Shown: positions 1 to 30,299, counted from the first letter of the stretch. The stretch: DNA of 64,000 nucleotides from Cranoglanis bouderius (GCA_023630585.1 CM042540.1:10619074-10683073), one strand, 5' to 3'. Made by a program: numbers and translations. Notes: generated from the sequence alone by a model not told the origin.

Positions 1-627
1 GGAATTGAGGCAAGCAGATTTTAAAATGCTAGGACTTTATTTATGGTTGAGATACATGCAAAGGAGAAACATTTCAGTTCAGCAAAGCCTATGATTTTCA
101 GAATTAATTATATATAGTAGAAAATGTCAGTTTGACCATTTGAAGGGTTTTTGAAGTTGGTCACTTCTTCAGTGCTGCCATATCAACTATAATGTTCAGA
201 AAGATAAATGTAGGCTTATAAAATTAACATCAGTAATGTGTACAAGAAGGGAAAGAGGAGATTGTGAGCTTTTAAGATTATGTTTTATGTAATAGCACCC
301 AGTCAGAAGCTCCTGCCTTGAAGTAGAAAAAAATACTCTCCAAACTATTTAAGTTCATTCTACACTTCAGCCATGTAAACCAAATCCTGCGAGTGTGTGT
401 TTGTTACAGAATTACTGGAAATTTCACTTTCGAAAACAGAAATCCAGATGAAGCATTTTATCCGTGTACTGTTGTGAACGAGCCTGGCATTTGGGTTGTC
501 CTGAAAGGCCAAGTTGCTAGGAGAACCTGTGCTGAACGCTCAGCTTCTGTTCTAACCGAGAGCTGTATTATGATCAGGCCTGAATAGCCACACAAAGCAA
601 GGCTTATTCTCAGGGGGGGAAAGGGAG

Positions 628-668
628 AAAAAAAAAAAAAGAAAAAAAAAAAAAAAAAAAAAAAAAAA
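628..668. repeat. A-rich homopolymer run
   Basis: Nearly pure A interrupted by one G at 641. It could be a retroposon tail or simple slippage; no SINE or LINE body is recognisable next to it. Confidence 0.8.
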
Positions 669-815
669 GACAGGGAGGGAGTGAAACTGAGCTACAGGAC
701 TTTTCCCATGAACCTATCGGGCAGCTCACTTCCTTGTCATGGTCATACTAAGGGGCTGTAGCAGGACGGGTTTGGGCTTACTGACATGGATGTGAGAGTC
801 TTTTGGATCCCGTCA

Positions 816-846
<31 letters not shown>

Positions 847-852
847 ACACAC
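816..852. repeat. C-run plus (CA)n microsatellite
   Basis: A run of 17 C is followed directly by CA repeats, which degrade into CG/CA mixtures. Short open frames on both strands here are products of the repeat. Confidence 0.85.
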
Positions 853-1026
853 GCACGCACACCCCTTTATGGTCCCTGAGAAGAACGAGATCTCAGTCTG
901 GAGGCAGCATATCTCTGCTAAACAGATCCTCTCGTGTATTTCATCTAAAGACAGTGAGAACATTTCCATGATGGTGCCTTAGTTATGAAAGACAAAAAAC
1001 CTGTGGCTGTTGGTCATATGTAAAAA

Positions 1027-1032
1027 TTTATT
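1027..1032 (-). promoter_or_regulatory. Probable cnn3 polyadenylation signal
   Basis: TTTATT on the plus strand reads AATAAA on the minus strand, about 640 nt after the cnn3 stop codon. This would give a 3' UTR of roughly 0.65 kb. Other AATAAA-like hexamers occur further out, so the site actually used is an inference. Confidence 0.45.
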
Positions 1033-1670
1033 CATTAAAAAATAATTTGACAGGACCATATCGAGTAACAGTGGTAATAAATACAGTGGAGAGAATACAA
1101 AAGAAAAGGAAAGGTTGCCTAAAACATAAGGATATGGCACAGGTAACAAAACGACTATTAGATCAAATTAATTAAAGGGCCGATGAATCTAAAAGAGGCT
1201 TTGTGTTTAAAACAGACAGCTAGAGACTTCCTGTCCGGGCATGGGAAACTACACAAACTTTCAGGAAGAGGTACTCAAGCCCCTCCTACTGTCCTTGAGT
1301 TCAGAGTCCAAGAGCACTGAGACAGCCAGAACGAGATGAACATCCCATAATCAAACTAAATCAGATTACAGGTGGACAAAGAAGACTCTGAGTGCAAGGC
1401 TGTGCTCTTTGCATTCTACAAACACCCAGGTTAAAACTGACTTAAAAAAAAAAAAAGAGAAAGAACCAAATGTTCCAAACATAATTAAGAAAAAAAACTT
1501 TTAAAAATGCAATACTGACAATCTAGACAAGAATGAGTATTAAGGCAACTTTTTGCTCCCTTTGCATCAGTTTATAAGGCCAGCAAGGAAAGAAATCTTG
1601 CTCTGTTGAAATAAGAACCAAAAACAAGGGGGGAAAAATCTTATTGATCTGAACACTGTAATTAAGCCAC

Positions 1671-20524
<18,854 letters not shown>

Positions 20525-20801
20525 TTTATTTCTTTACTTTAAAGTCGGTGAAGATGATAAACGCTGCTCCAGAAGTTATGCTTTGATTTTGAGGAAGACC
20601 CTCAGCAACACGACGCCACGCGGAGAGAGAAATAGGCTACGTGAGTTTGGGCTGGGCAGCGCGGCTCTACCTCCTACCCGCGAGAGAGCTATGGAAGGCC
20701 AATGAGTCCAAAATGTCATTTTTTTGTTTGTTTTTTTCGTTTTCCTTGTTTTTCTTTCTTTCTTTTCTTTTCTTTTTTTTAAAAACCAAGATATGCTGTA
20801 C

Positions 20802-21386
20802 CAGGGTTATTATAGTTTTTAAAAATATTGCTAGTTTTTATTTTTATTTAGTTTTCTATTTTGGTTTTCAATTCCAGTTTCGTTTCAGTTAGTTTTAATG
20901 GTGCATAAATAGTTTTGATTTCATTTTTATCTTTTGAAAATCATTACTTTTAGTTTGTATTTAGTTTTAGTATCGTACTAATAATTTTTTTTTTTTAAAA
21001 ATCCCAAATTGGGCTCTGTCTTTTCCTACCTATTAATTTCGCCATTAACGCTCCACTGCTACTAAATGGCTGCTGTGCCAAGGAGTTCTAATACTCATTA
21101 CTCTGCCATCTACTGGTCATTTATGATTCAGCAACATTGATGGATCCACTCCGTTCAACCTCTGTTGTTAAGTCCACCCAATATTTAAAATACAAAAATG
21201 TACATTTTATTCTCTGAAATTCTATTTAGTTTTTGTTTGTATTACAAGTGGACGTTATAGTTATAGTTGCAGTTTATTTTTTGTTTATTTGGAAACTCAC
21301 GTTTATTTTTATTTCAGTTAACGAAAATGTTTTTTCACTGATAGTTTTAATTTCCGTGATAGTTTTCATTAACGATAATAACCTTG
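20802..21386. mobile_element. hAT-type short element with perfect 8-bp target duplication
   Basis: The left end CAGGGTTATTATAG and right end ATAATAACCTTG are imperfect inverted repeats. The element is bracketed by TGCTGTAC at 20794-20801 and again at 21387-21394. An 8-bp duplication is the hAT signature. The interior is T-rich on the plus strand with no transposase. It lies just upstream of the cnn3 start in the divergent cnn3/tlcd4 spacer. Confidence 0.85.
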
Positions 21387-21393
21387 TGCTGTA

Positions 21394-21904
21394 CGGAAGC
21401 CCTAAGTGGCCATACATTATTATTTTTTTCTTTCTTGTTTTCTCGTGATCATGACTTCATTTTCTTCTGATCTTGACATAACAAAAAGCTGTTTTCTCAC
21501 GACATAACTTTATCACGAGACAATCTTGCACCTTGTGAATGGGACTGGTGTTGCATGCACATTGGCATCTTCGCCTTCATAAATGTAATAATGTAGAGAT
21601 GGACTTTATCTCCGCATTAACAGAGAGAGGGGTGTCCTATTCTCAAGTGTCGGACACTAATGTGGAAGTCGTTGATCACATAGAGCTATTTCAGCTTGAG
21701 TGAGTTTCTGATCAAAGTAAAATCAAATTTGTTCATCCATGATGCTGCCAGATCGCACTAAGCTTTTGCTGCCTCGAGTACACAGAAAAATTAAGTTATC
21801 GTGAGAAAACAACTTTTCTTATGTCGATATCAGGAGAAAATTAAGTCGAGATCACGAAAAAACAAGAAAGAAAAAAAATAATGCATGGCTGCTTAGCGCT
21901 TATG
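21394..21904. mobile_element. TA-flanked MITE with ~110-bp inverted repeats
   Basis: The left arm (about 21397-21510: AGCCCTAAGTGGCCATAC, then T/C-rich, then CTCGTGATCATGAC) is mirrored by the right arm (about 21790-21900: GATCACGAAAAAACAAG, then ATGCATGGCTGCTTAGCGCT). TA dinucleotides stand just outside both ends (21392-21393 and 21905-21906). No coding capacity. The Tc1/mariner superfamily is an inference from TA alone. Confidence 0.8.
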
Positions 21905-24480
21905 TAATAACCATATGAGGTTCTCCCATGCAGCCACACATATAATCTGCTCACAGAAGCAGATGGGTGTGTAACCACACAGGTTAATCCAGAACCCTTA
22001 GTGTTTGCTTAGTTAAATAGCATAGCTGTTCAACAAGTTTCTCAAGTTTCTATTCAATTTTAGGCATTTTATAATTCACTTTTAAGATCTTCTTGGAGTT
22101 TTTCTTGCTGTTTCCCATTAAACTCCTGCTTGTGTTTCTAATCTGTGATATGTGTGAGTTTTTACTATTTTTTTAAACATCAAAAACTACAAGTCACAAA
22201 AAAATAAAAAATAATCTGCATGTTAGTAAAGTGCAGCTAATCTGAAACTATGTGTTGGGTATGAAGCTTGCAAAAATGGACTAGAAGTGGCAAAACTATA
22301 AATGGTATGTTTTTACATTTTCAAAAATAATATTAGATGTATCCCAGTATAATCCTTAAGACCCACAAAATAATCCAGGGATATCCAAATCCAAATCCAA
22401 ATTTGACAGATGGTAGATTATTTAAATTTCATCATTTCATTGGGAATTTACTTGACCATCAGTCATAACGCATTGGTACTCCATGTAAAATGGCATACAT
22501 TTAAATATTGTAATAATGACCTTCTCAATTTGTTCTGCAGATATCTAAACAGGTAATACTGGCGCCTGATCTGAGTTGCCTACCTGATTTGTATGGTGCA
22601 TGTGCTCATAGCAGTGACAAATATTTTAGCACATGCATGGAATTGGAATTTTTTTTGCAGTCATTTTGACACTCTTTGACTTCCATAAACATAAACTTGG
22701 TAGTTAATCTACTGGGTGGTTTTTGAGGTTTGGACATGATTGCCATCAATTACAAGTCAAATGGAAAAGCCATACATAATTTGGGACATTTTGCTAAAGA
22801 TATGTCTACCAATAGTTACATTTATAATCTAACATATGCCCTAGAGAATCAAAAATAGTTCAAACCTATTACACAACACCACAAAAGGTCTCTAACTAAA
22901 AGCCACTCATAATACTAAATTAATTTATCTTATGTAAGAGCACATGTTTTTGTTTTCCAAGTTTCCTACTGAAAACAAGAGTGGATTAGGTTTAATTAAG
23001 CCCACATACTTAGAACAAAAAATTGGTCACAACATGTTGAACATTATCACCAAACAAGGTCTTTGCTAAAATTAGTGAGAGGTTGAGGCCATGATTTCAC
23101 AACATTTTCTTTTTCCAGGATATCCTGAGCACGGAGTTGACAGCAAGTCTTAGCACAGCTATCAGGGGATGTATTGCCATAAACAGGAAACTGCCAGGAA
23201 CAACTTTTAGAAAATTACACCAGTTGCAAGTTTCTGGACAACCTTCAATGAGCTGAAAGCCACATAAGTATATTATAGTGTGTGCATAAAGGGTAGGGCT
23301 TTATCTGAATGGACTTATGTGGAGCTAAATAATTATGCATAGATAAAAGTAAACATGAAATGTCTTTCTTTTGGTTAGACTTCATGATTTAGCAGATCAT
23401 TTAAAATTTTTCCAGTTTAAAACGAACCAAATACCTGTTCCATAAAAACACATATCATGAATCACACATAAAATTGTCCCAAATTATAACTAACCCACCC
23501 AAGGCAAACGTGATTAAAATATCCCAACTGGACAAGGCCTTGCCCAATCTGGCATCTCTGTCACACCTTTAACAGCCTTGTGATTGGACAGCATGACTCA
23601 TAAGGCACTTTGGATAATAGCATGTTCCAAATGAACAGCTGTAAATGCAAATGGTGAATAGTCTGACTTTTACAAATAATCTAGTACATAAATTGTGCTA
23701 TTTATTAAAACACTGTTTTCATGTTGTAGTGTGGATCAGGAAAAAACTCATCAGTAACTTTGACATATAACTGTCATGTGACCTCCACAATTCCAAGATG
23801 ATAGAGCCCATTTGTATTAGGTAGTTTATTTCCATATTCGACTGCTTTGCACAGTATACAAGTATATAAGTGTTGTTGAGGCATGCAAGAAAGCGGGTTT
23901 CATGTTCATGTTATCAAAACAAACAAAAACTGAGAAGATTACATAAAAGTCATGGATCAGACACTATCATTTCTGCATTTCCTTGTAGACTGTAAACTTT
24001 TAGGAAGTGGACTAAAAAGGCTAGTGTGGCCAAAACATAAAAACAGCATTTGAAAAATGATCCATTTTAGTGTGGACTAGGTATAAACTGGTTCCAACTG
24101 GTTCAATCCAGTTTCAGTTGAAAGAAAAAAAAAACTTCTGTAAACAGGAGAACAGATAAATGATTTGGACCACCAACATCCAACCAAATTAGAACAGTAA
24201 TGTTGACTGTCAATGTGAAAAGCTTCTCGTCTTGCATTAACATTCAGGTATTCTAACCTAAGCAGCATGTGTTGTTTGGAGGGAACACTGAAGGGTAGAG
24301 GTGGTGCTGGATTTATTTGGATTTTGTGTAACTTCAGCTAACAAAATTATGACTATAGCTTTACATTTCCTATGCAAATAACATTTTGGAATATTTACAC
24401 CATTTAGGAATATTGACTATCTGAGAAATAATATGTGTGTGTGTGTGGACATCTCCACCTCCCTGGAGAAGCATAATTTT
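21905..24480. other. cnn3-tlcd4 spacer, nothing recognised
   Basis: About 2.6 kb of AT-rich DNA without a convincing open frame, repeat family or RNA gene. ALG14, which lies in this spacer in human, was looked for by product similarity and not seen. Confidence 0.5.
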
Positions 24481-24486
24481 TCTAAT

Positions 24487-24628
<142 letters not shown>

Positions 24629-24989
24629 CAGTGAGTACACCCCTCACATTTTTGTAAATATTTTATTATATCTTTTCATGGGACAACACTGAAGAAATGA
24701 CACTTTGCTACAATGTAAAGTAGTGAGTGTACAGCTTGTATAACAGTGTAAATTTGCTGTCCCCTCAAAATAACTCAACACACAGCCATTAATGTCTAAA
24801 CCGCTGGCAACAAAAGTGAGTACACCCCTAAGTGAAAATGTCCAAATTAGGCCCAATTAGCCACTTTCCCTCGCCGGTGTCATGTGACTCGTTAGTGTTA
24901 CAAGGTCTCAGGTGTGTATGGGGAGCAGGTGTGTTAAGTTTGGTGTTATTGCTCTCACACTCTCTCATACTGGTCACTGGAAGTTCAAC

Positions 24990-26739
24990 ATGGCACCTCA
25001 TGGCAAAGAACTCTCTGAGGATCTGAAAAAAAGAATTGTTGCTCTACATAAAGATGGCCTAGGCTATAGGAAGATTGCCAACACCCTGAAACTGAGCTGC
25101 AGCACGGTGGCCAAGACCATACAGCGGTTTAACAGGACAGGTTCCACTCAGAACAGGCCTCGCCATGGTCGACCAAAGAAGTTGAGTGCACGTGCTCAGC
25201 ATCATATCCAGAGGTTGGCTTCACAGAATAGACATATGAGTGCTGCCAGCATTGCTGCAAAGGTTGAAGGGGTGGGGGGTCAGCCTGTCAGTGCTCAGAC
25301 CATACGCCGCACACTGCATCAAATTGGTCTGCATGGCTGTCGTCCCAGAAGGAAGCCTCTTCTAAAGATGATGCACAAGAAAGCCCGCAAACTGTTTGCT
25401 GAAGACAAGTAGACTAAGGACATGGATTACTGGAACCATGTCCTGTGGTCTGACGAGACCAAGATAAACTTATTTGGTTCAGATGGTGTCAAGCATGTGT
25501 GGCGGCAACCAGGTGAGGAGTACAAAGACAAGTGTGTCTTGCCTACAGTCAAGCATGGTGGTGGGAGTGTTATGGTCTGGGGCTGCATGAGTGCTGCCGG
25601 CACTGGGGAGCTACAGTTCATTGAGGGAACCATGAATGCCAACATGTACTGTGATATACTGAAGCAGAGCATGATCCCCTCCCTTCGGACACTGGGCCGC
25701 AGGGCAGTATTCCAACATGATAACGACCCCAAACACACCTCCAAGACGACCGCTGCCTTGCTAAAGAAGCTGAAGGTAAAGGTGATGGACTGGCCAAGCA
25801 TGTCTCAATTACATTTACATTTACATTTATAGCATTTAGCAGACGCCCTTTTCCAGAGCGATGTACAAGAGTGCTTTAAATTCTCCATCAATGAATATTT
25901 CATTTCTGGTTCGTACGATTACAACGAAGTGCACTGAACACAAACCTGTTGAAAAGAGAGCAACTGTTAGGAGTTTTTTTTTTTTTTTTTTTTTTTTTTG
26001 AGGAAGAAGAAGAAGAAGAAGAAGAAAACACTAATTATCAAGGGGTAAGTATTTAAGAAAGAGGTATGTCTTTAGGCGTTTCTTGAAGACTCAGTTGTTC
26101 TGACATTGATGGGAAGTTCATTCCACCACCTTGGTGCCAGAACAGAGAAAAGTCATGAGGCAGATCTACCTTGCATCCTGAGAGAGGGTGGGACCAGTCG
26201 AGCAGTGCTCGTTGACCTGAGGGAGCGTGGTGCGGTGTGTGGGGTGATGAGAGCTCTAAGATAAGAGGGTGCTGTTCCATTTTTAGCTTTGTAGGCAAGC
26301 ATCAATGTTTTGAATCTGATGCGTGCAGCTACTGGAAGCCAGTGAAGGGAGCGCAGCAACAGGGTGGTGTGAGAGAACTTAGGGAGGTTGAAAACAAGTC
26401 GTGCAGCTGCATTCTGGATCATCTGTAGAGGACGGGTGGCACTCAAAGGTAGACCTGCCAGGGGCGAGTTGCAGTAGTCTAGTCTGGAAATGACAAGAGA
26501 CTGCACAAGCAACTGAGTGGCCTGTGTTGTTAGAAATGTCTCCAGACCTAAACCCTATTGAGCATCTGTGGGGCATCCTCAAATGGAAGTGCAAGGTCTC
26601 TAACATCCACCAGCTCTGTGATGTCGTCATGGAGGAGTGGAAGAGGACTCCAGTGGCAACCTGTGAAGCTCTGGTGAACTCTATGCCCAACAGGGTTAAG
26701 GCAGTGCTGGAAAATAATGGTGGCCACACAAAATATTGA
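24990..26739 (+). pseudogene. Tc1-like transposase, one stop and a LINE insertion
   Basis: DD34E transposase starting MAPHGKELSEDLKKRIV, with a paired HTH region (GLGYRKIANTLKLSCSTVAKTI) and a GRPKKLS-type AT-hook-like linker. A TAG stop at 25410-25412 interrupts an otherwise open frame that resumes with MDYWNHVLWSDETKINLF (first catalytic Asp). The second Asp is in AVFQHDNDPKHTS. At 25806 the frame is cut by a LINE and resumes after 26535 with SPDLNPIEHLWG (catalytic Glu), ending GGHTKY and stop at 26737-26739. Aside from the insertion only one nonsense change is visible, so decay is slight. Confidence 0.93.
25807..26535 (-). mobile_element. 5'-truncated L2-type LINE nested in the Tc1 transposase
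   Basis: The minus-strand frame 26153-26512 encodes the C-terminal part of a non-LTR reverse-transcriptase polyprotein (SRLDYCNSPLAGLP, IQNAAARLV, LHWLPVAARIRFK), a block typical of L2/CR1-like LINEs. The 3' end lies at low coordinates with a tail of ATTTAC-type repeats preceded by a motif reading TCTGCTAAATGCTATAAATG on the minus strand. A 7-bp target duplication ATGTCTC flanks it (25800-25806 and 26536-26542). A T-run and a GAA repeat lie inside at about 25974-26026. Confidence 0.9.
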
Positions 26740-26984
26740 CACTTTGGGCCCAATTTGGACATTTTAACTTAGGGGTGTACTCACTTTTGTTGACAGCGGT
26801 TTAGACATTAATGGCTGTGTGTCGAGGTATTTTGAGGGGACAGCAAATTTACACTGTTATACAAGCTGTACACTCACTACTTTACATTGTAGCAAAGTGT
26901 CATTTCTTCAGTGTTGTCCCATGAAAAGATATAATAAAATATTTACAAAAATGTGAGGGGTGTACTCACTTTTGTGAGATACTG

Positions 26985-26990
26985 TATATA

Positions 26991-27046
<56 letters not shown>

Positions 27047-27062
27047 TATATACATATAATAT
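26985..27062. repeat. (TA)n microsatellite at the Tc1 right end
   Basis: TA-rich array with interruptions, starting directly after the CTG terminus at 26984. Confidence 0.9.
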
Positions 27063-27254
27063 ATATACATATAATGTTTATGTACATTCTTCCATTTTTA
27101 TGCAGTACATCCTGTTTCAGTTGTGGTTGAGTTAGACTAAAATTAAAGGATTAACACTGATGTGCAAATAGTCCTTTCATTATTCTTCCTCTTTCTTTCT
27201 TATATCTGGCTGGTGGTGTGTTCTGATCAGTGAGTGGGAAGGTGCAATATAAAT

Positions 27255-27380
27255 GCTTCTTCTTCTTCTTCTTCTTCTTCTTCTTCTTCTTCTTCTTCTT
27301 CTTCTTCTTCTTCTTCTTCTTCTTCTTCTTCTTCTTCTTCTTCTTCTTCTTCTTCTTCTTCTTCTTCTTCTTCTTCTTCT
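27255..27380. repeat. (TTC)n microsatellite, about 42 units
   Basis: Uninterrupted TTC on the plus strand (GAA on the minus). The preceding text 'gtgcaatataaatgc' resembles a retroposon 3' end, so the array probably grew from a retroposon tail. Long GAA/TTC tracts can form triplexes, a general property. Confidence 0.95.
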
Positions 27381-27398
27381 CATACCACATTAGCATAA

Positions 27399-27593
27399 GG
27401 GCAGTGGTAGCTCAGTAGTTAAGACGTTGGGCTACTGATCAGAAGTTTGTGAGTTCAAATCCTACCATTGCCAAGCTGCCATTGTTGGGCCCTTGAGCAA
27501 GGCCCTTAACCCTCAATTGCTCAGATGTATAAATGAAATTAATGTAAGTCGCTCTGGATAAGGGTGTCTGCCAAATGCCATAAATGTAAATAA
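27399..27593 (+). mobile_element. tRNA-derived SINE with an L2-type tail
   Basis: Starts GGGCAGTGGTAGCTCAGTAG (A-box region) with a B box GAGTTCAAATCC about 45 nt on. It ends with TCGCTCTGGATAAGGGTGTC, TGCCAAATGCCATAAATG and TAAAT. That tail matches, in reverse complement, the 3' end of the LINE at 25807-25860, indicating that this SINE uses that LINE's machinery. Confidence 0.9.
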
Positions 27594-27717
27594 TGTCTAA
27601 AACTTTATTTCTAGATGCCTGGGAATTTTTTAAAGAATAAATATACCAACTGTTTCTATATTATTTTGAAGGCTTAGCAAGTGCCTATAAAAAAATCCCA
27701 GCAGCTTCCTTACTGTG

Positions 27718-29319
27718 TGTTAGGTTTTCTCCCGCTCTCGCTACGCTGCAAAATGAAGCGTAGCCTACTTCCGCATTCCACGGAGTGCATTCCGCCTCCT
27801 GTCAGAAAGACTCTCGTTTTGTTTACCTTGGCCATGTGCTTTTGTTATTGTGTTCACGTCATGTCTCTGTCCCCGCCTCCTTGTTTTCTCATTGGTTCTA
27901 GTTCATTTGATGTAATGATGATTTCCAGATGTCTTTGATTTCGTGTATGATTTCCGTGTGTTTAAATACCCCGCGCTGTTTCGGCTTCCTCATGGTGTAT
28001 TAGTTTAGTTTGTGGTTTAGAAAGGTTTCGAGTGTTATGTCCGTAGTTTGTAGCTTGTAGCGTTATGTCTCCATTTACCTTCCCAGCTCAGCTTCCAGTC
28101 CAGTTTCAGATTTTGTCTGCAGCCCTGTCTCCAGCCCTGTCTCTAATTTAGTTTCCAGCTCTGTTTCCAAGTTTGTCTCGAGGTCTGTTTCCAAGTTTGT
28201 CTCGAAGTCTGTTTCCAAGTCTGTCTCGAGGTCTGTTTCCAAGTCTGTCTCGAGGTCTGTTTCCAAGTCTGTCTCGAGGTCTGTTTCCAGTCTGTCTCGA
28301 AGTCTGTCTCGAAGTCTGTCTCGAGGTCTGTCTCGAGGTCTGTTTCCAAGTCTGTCTCGAAGTCTGTCTCTGATCCAGGTGCCAAAGCTGTCTCTGATCC
28401 AGGTGCCAAAGCTGACTCCAATCCAGGTGCTAAAGCTGACTCCAATCCTGCTTCCAGGCCAAGCTTCAAGCTAAGCACCAAGTCAAGCTTCAAGGCAAGC
28501 ACCAGGTCAAGCACCAGGTCAAGCACCACTCCAAGTTCTCGTCCAAATTCTCATCCAGGTTCTTGTCCAAGCTCTCGTTCAGGCCTGAAGGGAGGACCCG
28601 ACACGCTCTGCTCTGGTTTCAGGACACTGGACATCACCAGCCTCAGGTCCTGGAGGGCAGAAGTTAGGATCCTGCCCAGGGGCCCAGGTCCGCCAAAGTG
28701 GATGGAACTTGCGGTGCTTCGGGAGCCGCGCATTAAGGGGGGGCTCTGTTAGGTTTTCTCCCGCTCTCGCTACGCTGTAAAATGAAGCGTAGCCTACTTC
28801 CGCATTCCACGGAGTGCATTCCGCCTCCTGTCAGAAAGACTCTCGTTTTGTTTACCTTGGCCATGTGCTTTTGTTATTGTGTTCACGTCATGTCTCTGTC
28901 CCCGCCTCCTTGTTTTCTCATTGGTTCTAGTTCATTTGATGATTTCCAGGTGTCTTTGATTTCGTGTATAATTTCCGCGTGTTTAAATACCCCGCGCTGT
29001 TTCCGCTTCCCCGCGGTGTATTAGTTTAGCTTGTGGTTTAGAAAGGTTTCGAGCGTTATGTCCGTAGTTTGTAGTTTGTTGCCTAGTTTAAAGTCCGTAG
29101 CTCTGAATTTCCGTAGTCTTTGTTCCTATGTCCGTAGATTCGTATTTGTGGTTCCCAGACCACTTCGTAGTTGCGAGTGATTCTCCCTGTCTTTTGGATT
29201 ACTGCTCTTTTTGTTTGTATTAATAAACTTTGCTGCATTATCTGACGTCTCCCCAGCGCATGCATCCTGACAACTCTCCTCTTCTCTGACTCTTCAGCCT
29301 GCACCGGCATTACGTAACA
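27718..29319 (+). mobile_element. Non-autonomous LTR retrotransposon with CTGTG target duplication
   Basis: Two direct repeats begin TGTTAGGTTTTCTCCCGCTC at 27718 and 28747. The complete right LTR is 28747-29319 (573 bp), begins TGTTA and ends TAACA, and contains a TATA-like TTTAAATACC near 28982 and an AATAAA near 29221. A purine tract AAGGGGGGG lies just before the right LTR at about 28735. CTGTG is duplicated at 27713-27717 and 29320-29324. The left LTR matches only over about 350 bp (to about 28065), so its 3' part is lost. The interior is about 0.7 kb with no gag or pol, and includes a minisatellite. Confidence 0.9.
28162..28375. repeat. 12/24-bp minisatellite inside the LTR element
   Basis: Alternating 12-mers close to AAGTCTGTCTCG and AGGTCTGTTTCC, about 17 units. 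The open frames LETDLETD (minus strand) and SLSRGLFP (plus strand) arise from the repeat period being a multiple of three and are not evidence of a gene. Confidence 0.92.
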
Positions 29320-29679
29320 CTGTGCTTACTGTGACTACACTGTTAAACTATCTAATGCCACCCTCTTTAAAATTGTGAAGATGTAAGCAGATATAGTGAT
29401 GTACTGAGAATCCTGATACCAGGTTGTACAGTTAAATACTGTAAATGTCTCATGTCACTCCACCCTTGATGTTTATATAGCCTAAATGCAGAGGATGATT
29501 CTGTCGACAATTCAGTGCTTTGTACTTTTTTCCTCCTATAGTGTTACATGTGTCAGCAGTAACTCCACACTGCTGGAGGTTAGTTCAAATCTGAAAAGGT
29601 CACTGTGGTTCTTGTATCACTGCCCCTTCCATCATTATTTCTCATTATGGAGGTACTGACAGAGGGCAGGCAAGACATA

Positions 29680-30202
29680 CAGTACTGTGCAAAAGTCTTA
29701 GGCACATGCAAGAAATGCTGTAAAGATGCCTTCAAAATAATGAAATTAAATGTTTTTACATAAAAAAAATATATATATATATACCATAAAGAGCAGTAAA
29801 CACTAGTAAATGAAACAAAGTCAATATTTGGTGTGACAAAAAAAAATAAAAATAAAAATAGTAGTCTCCAATACAATTTGTGCAGTTTTATAAGGAAATG
29901 GGTAAGTTTTATTGAGCATCTTGCAGAACCAGCCACAGTTCTTCTGGAGACTTTGACTTTTGCACTTTCTTCTTATTTTTGCAGCAAAACCCAGCAGCCT
30001 TCATTGTGCTTTTGGTTTGATAAGTGGTCTCTTACGTAATGTGCTGCTTTCTTTAATGACATGCAAACATTTTTCTGTCGCATTTAATTGTGTGCTACAA
30101 AAATAATGTTTAGGAATCTAAAATGTTATTTGTACTGACTTGATAACGTAGAAGTTATAAAATAAAAAAAAATAGGGTGCCTAAAAGTTTTGCACAGTAC
30201 TG
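29680..30202. mobile_element. Short Tc1-type derivative, copy B
   Basis: Same family as copy A, with ends CAGTACTGTGCAAAAG and CTTTTGCACAGTACTG between TA dinucleotides. It is inverted relative to copy A (starts with the CTTAGGCACATGC end). About 520 bp. Confidence 0.88.
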
Positions 30203-30264
30203 TACTTTCTTGGTGGATTTTAATGTTATTTTCAATGTTATCAATATCAATTGACATAGTACAT

Positions 30265-30265
30265 G

Positions 30266-30299
<34 letters not shown>

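Larger units (their letters stand above)
1..1020. other. 3' flank of cnn3, no gene seen
   Basis: No open frame here looks like a known protein. The stretch is AT-rich and contains an A-rich run and a C-run joined to CA repeats, listed separately. It lies beyond the likely polyadenylation site of the minus-strand cnn3 gene. Confidence 0.6.
24629..26984 (+). mobile_element. Tc1-like transposon carrying a nested LINE
   Basis: The left end CAGTGAGTACACCCCTCAC and right end (reverse complement CAGTATCTCACAAAAGTGAG) are the same inverted repeat, about 210 bp each. The left copy has lost about 13 bp near its tip. TA flanks both sides. Without the nested 736 bp (insert plus duplicated target) the element is about 1.62 kb, the usual Tc1 size. 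Direct flanking by (TA)n arrays on both sides fits TA target choice. Confidence 0.93.

Noticed and set aside
393..587. 64-codon open frame downstream of cnn3
   Set aside because: No recognisable similarity and length expected by chance.
27151..27418. Poly-Lys, poly-Arg and poly-Phe open frames
   Set aside because: Pure (TTC)n repeat translated in three frames.
27399..27475. A tRNA gene (A and B boxes present)
   Set aside because: The sequence does not fold into a full cloverleaf by eye and continues into a LINE-like tail, so it is the head of a SINE. The same reasoning applies at 36255-36324 and 44110-44182.
27257..28375. CRISPR-like array
   Set aside because: The regular repeats are contiguous tandem repeats without unique spacers, in a vertebrate genome.
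28075..28529. Repeat protein with LETDLETD units
   Set aside because: Produced by a 12/24-bp minisatellite inside an LTR element. The plus-strand frame is also open for the same reason, and there is no start context or neighbouring gene structure.
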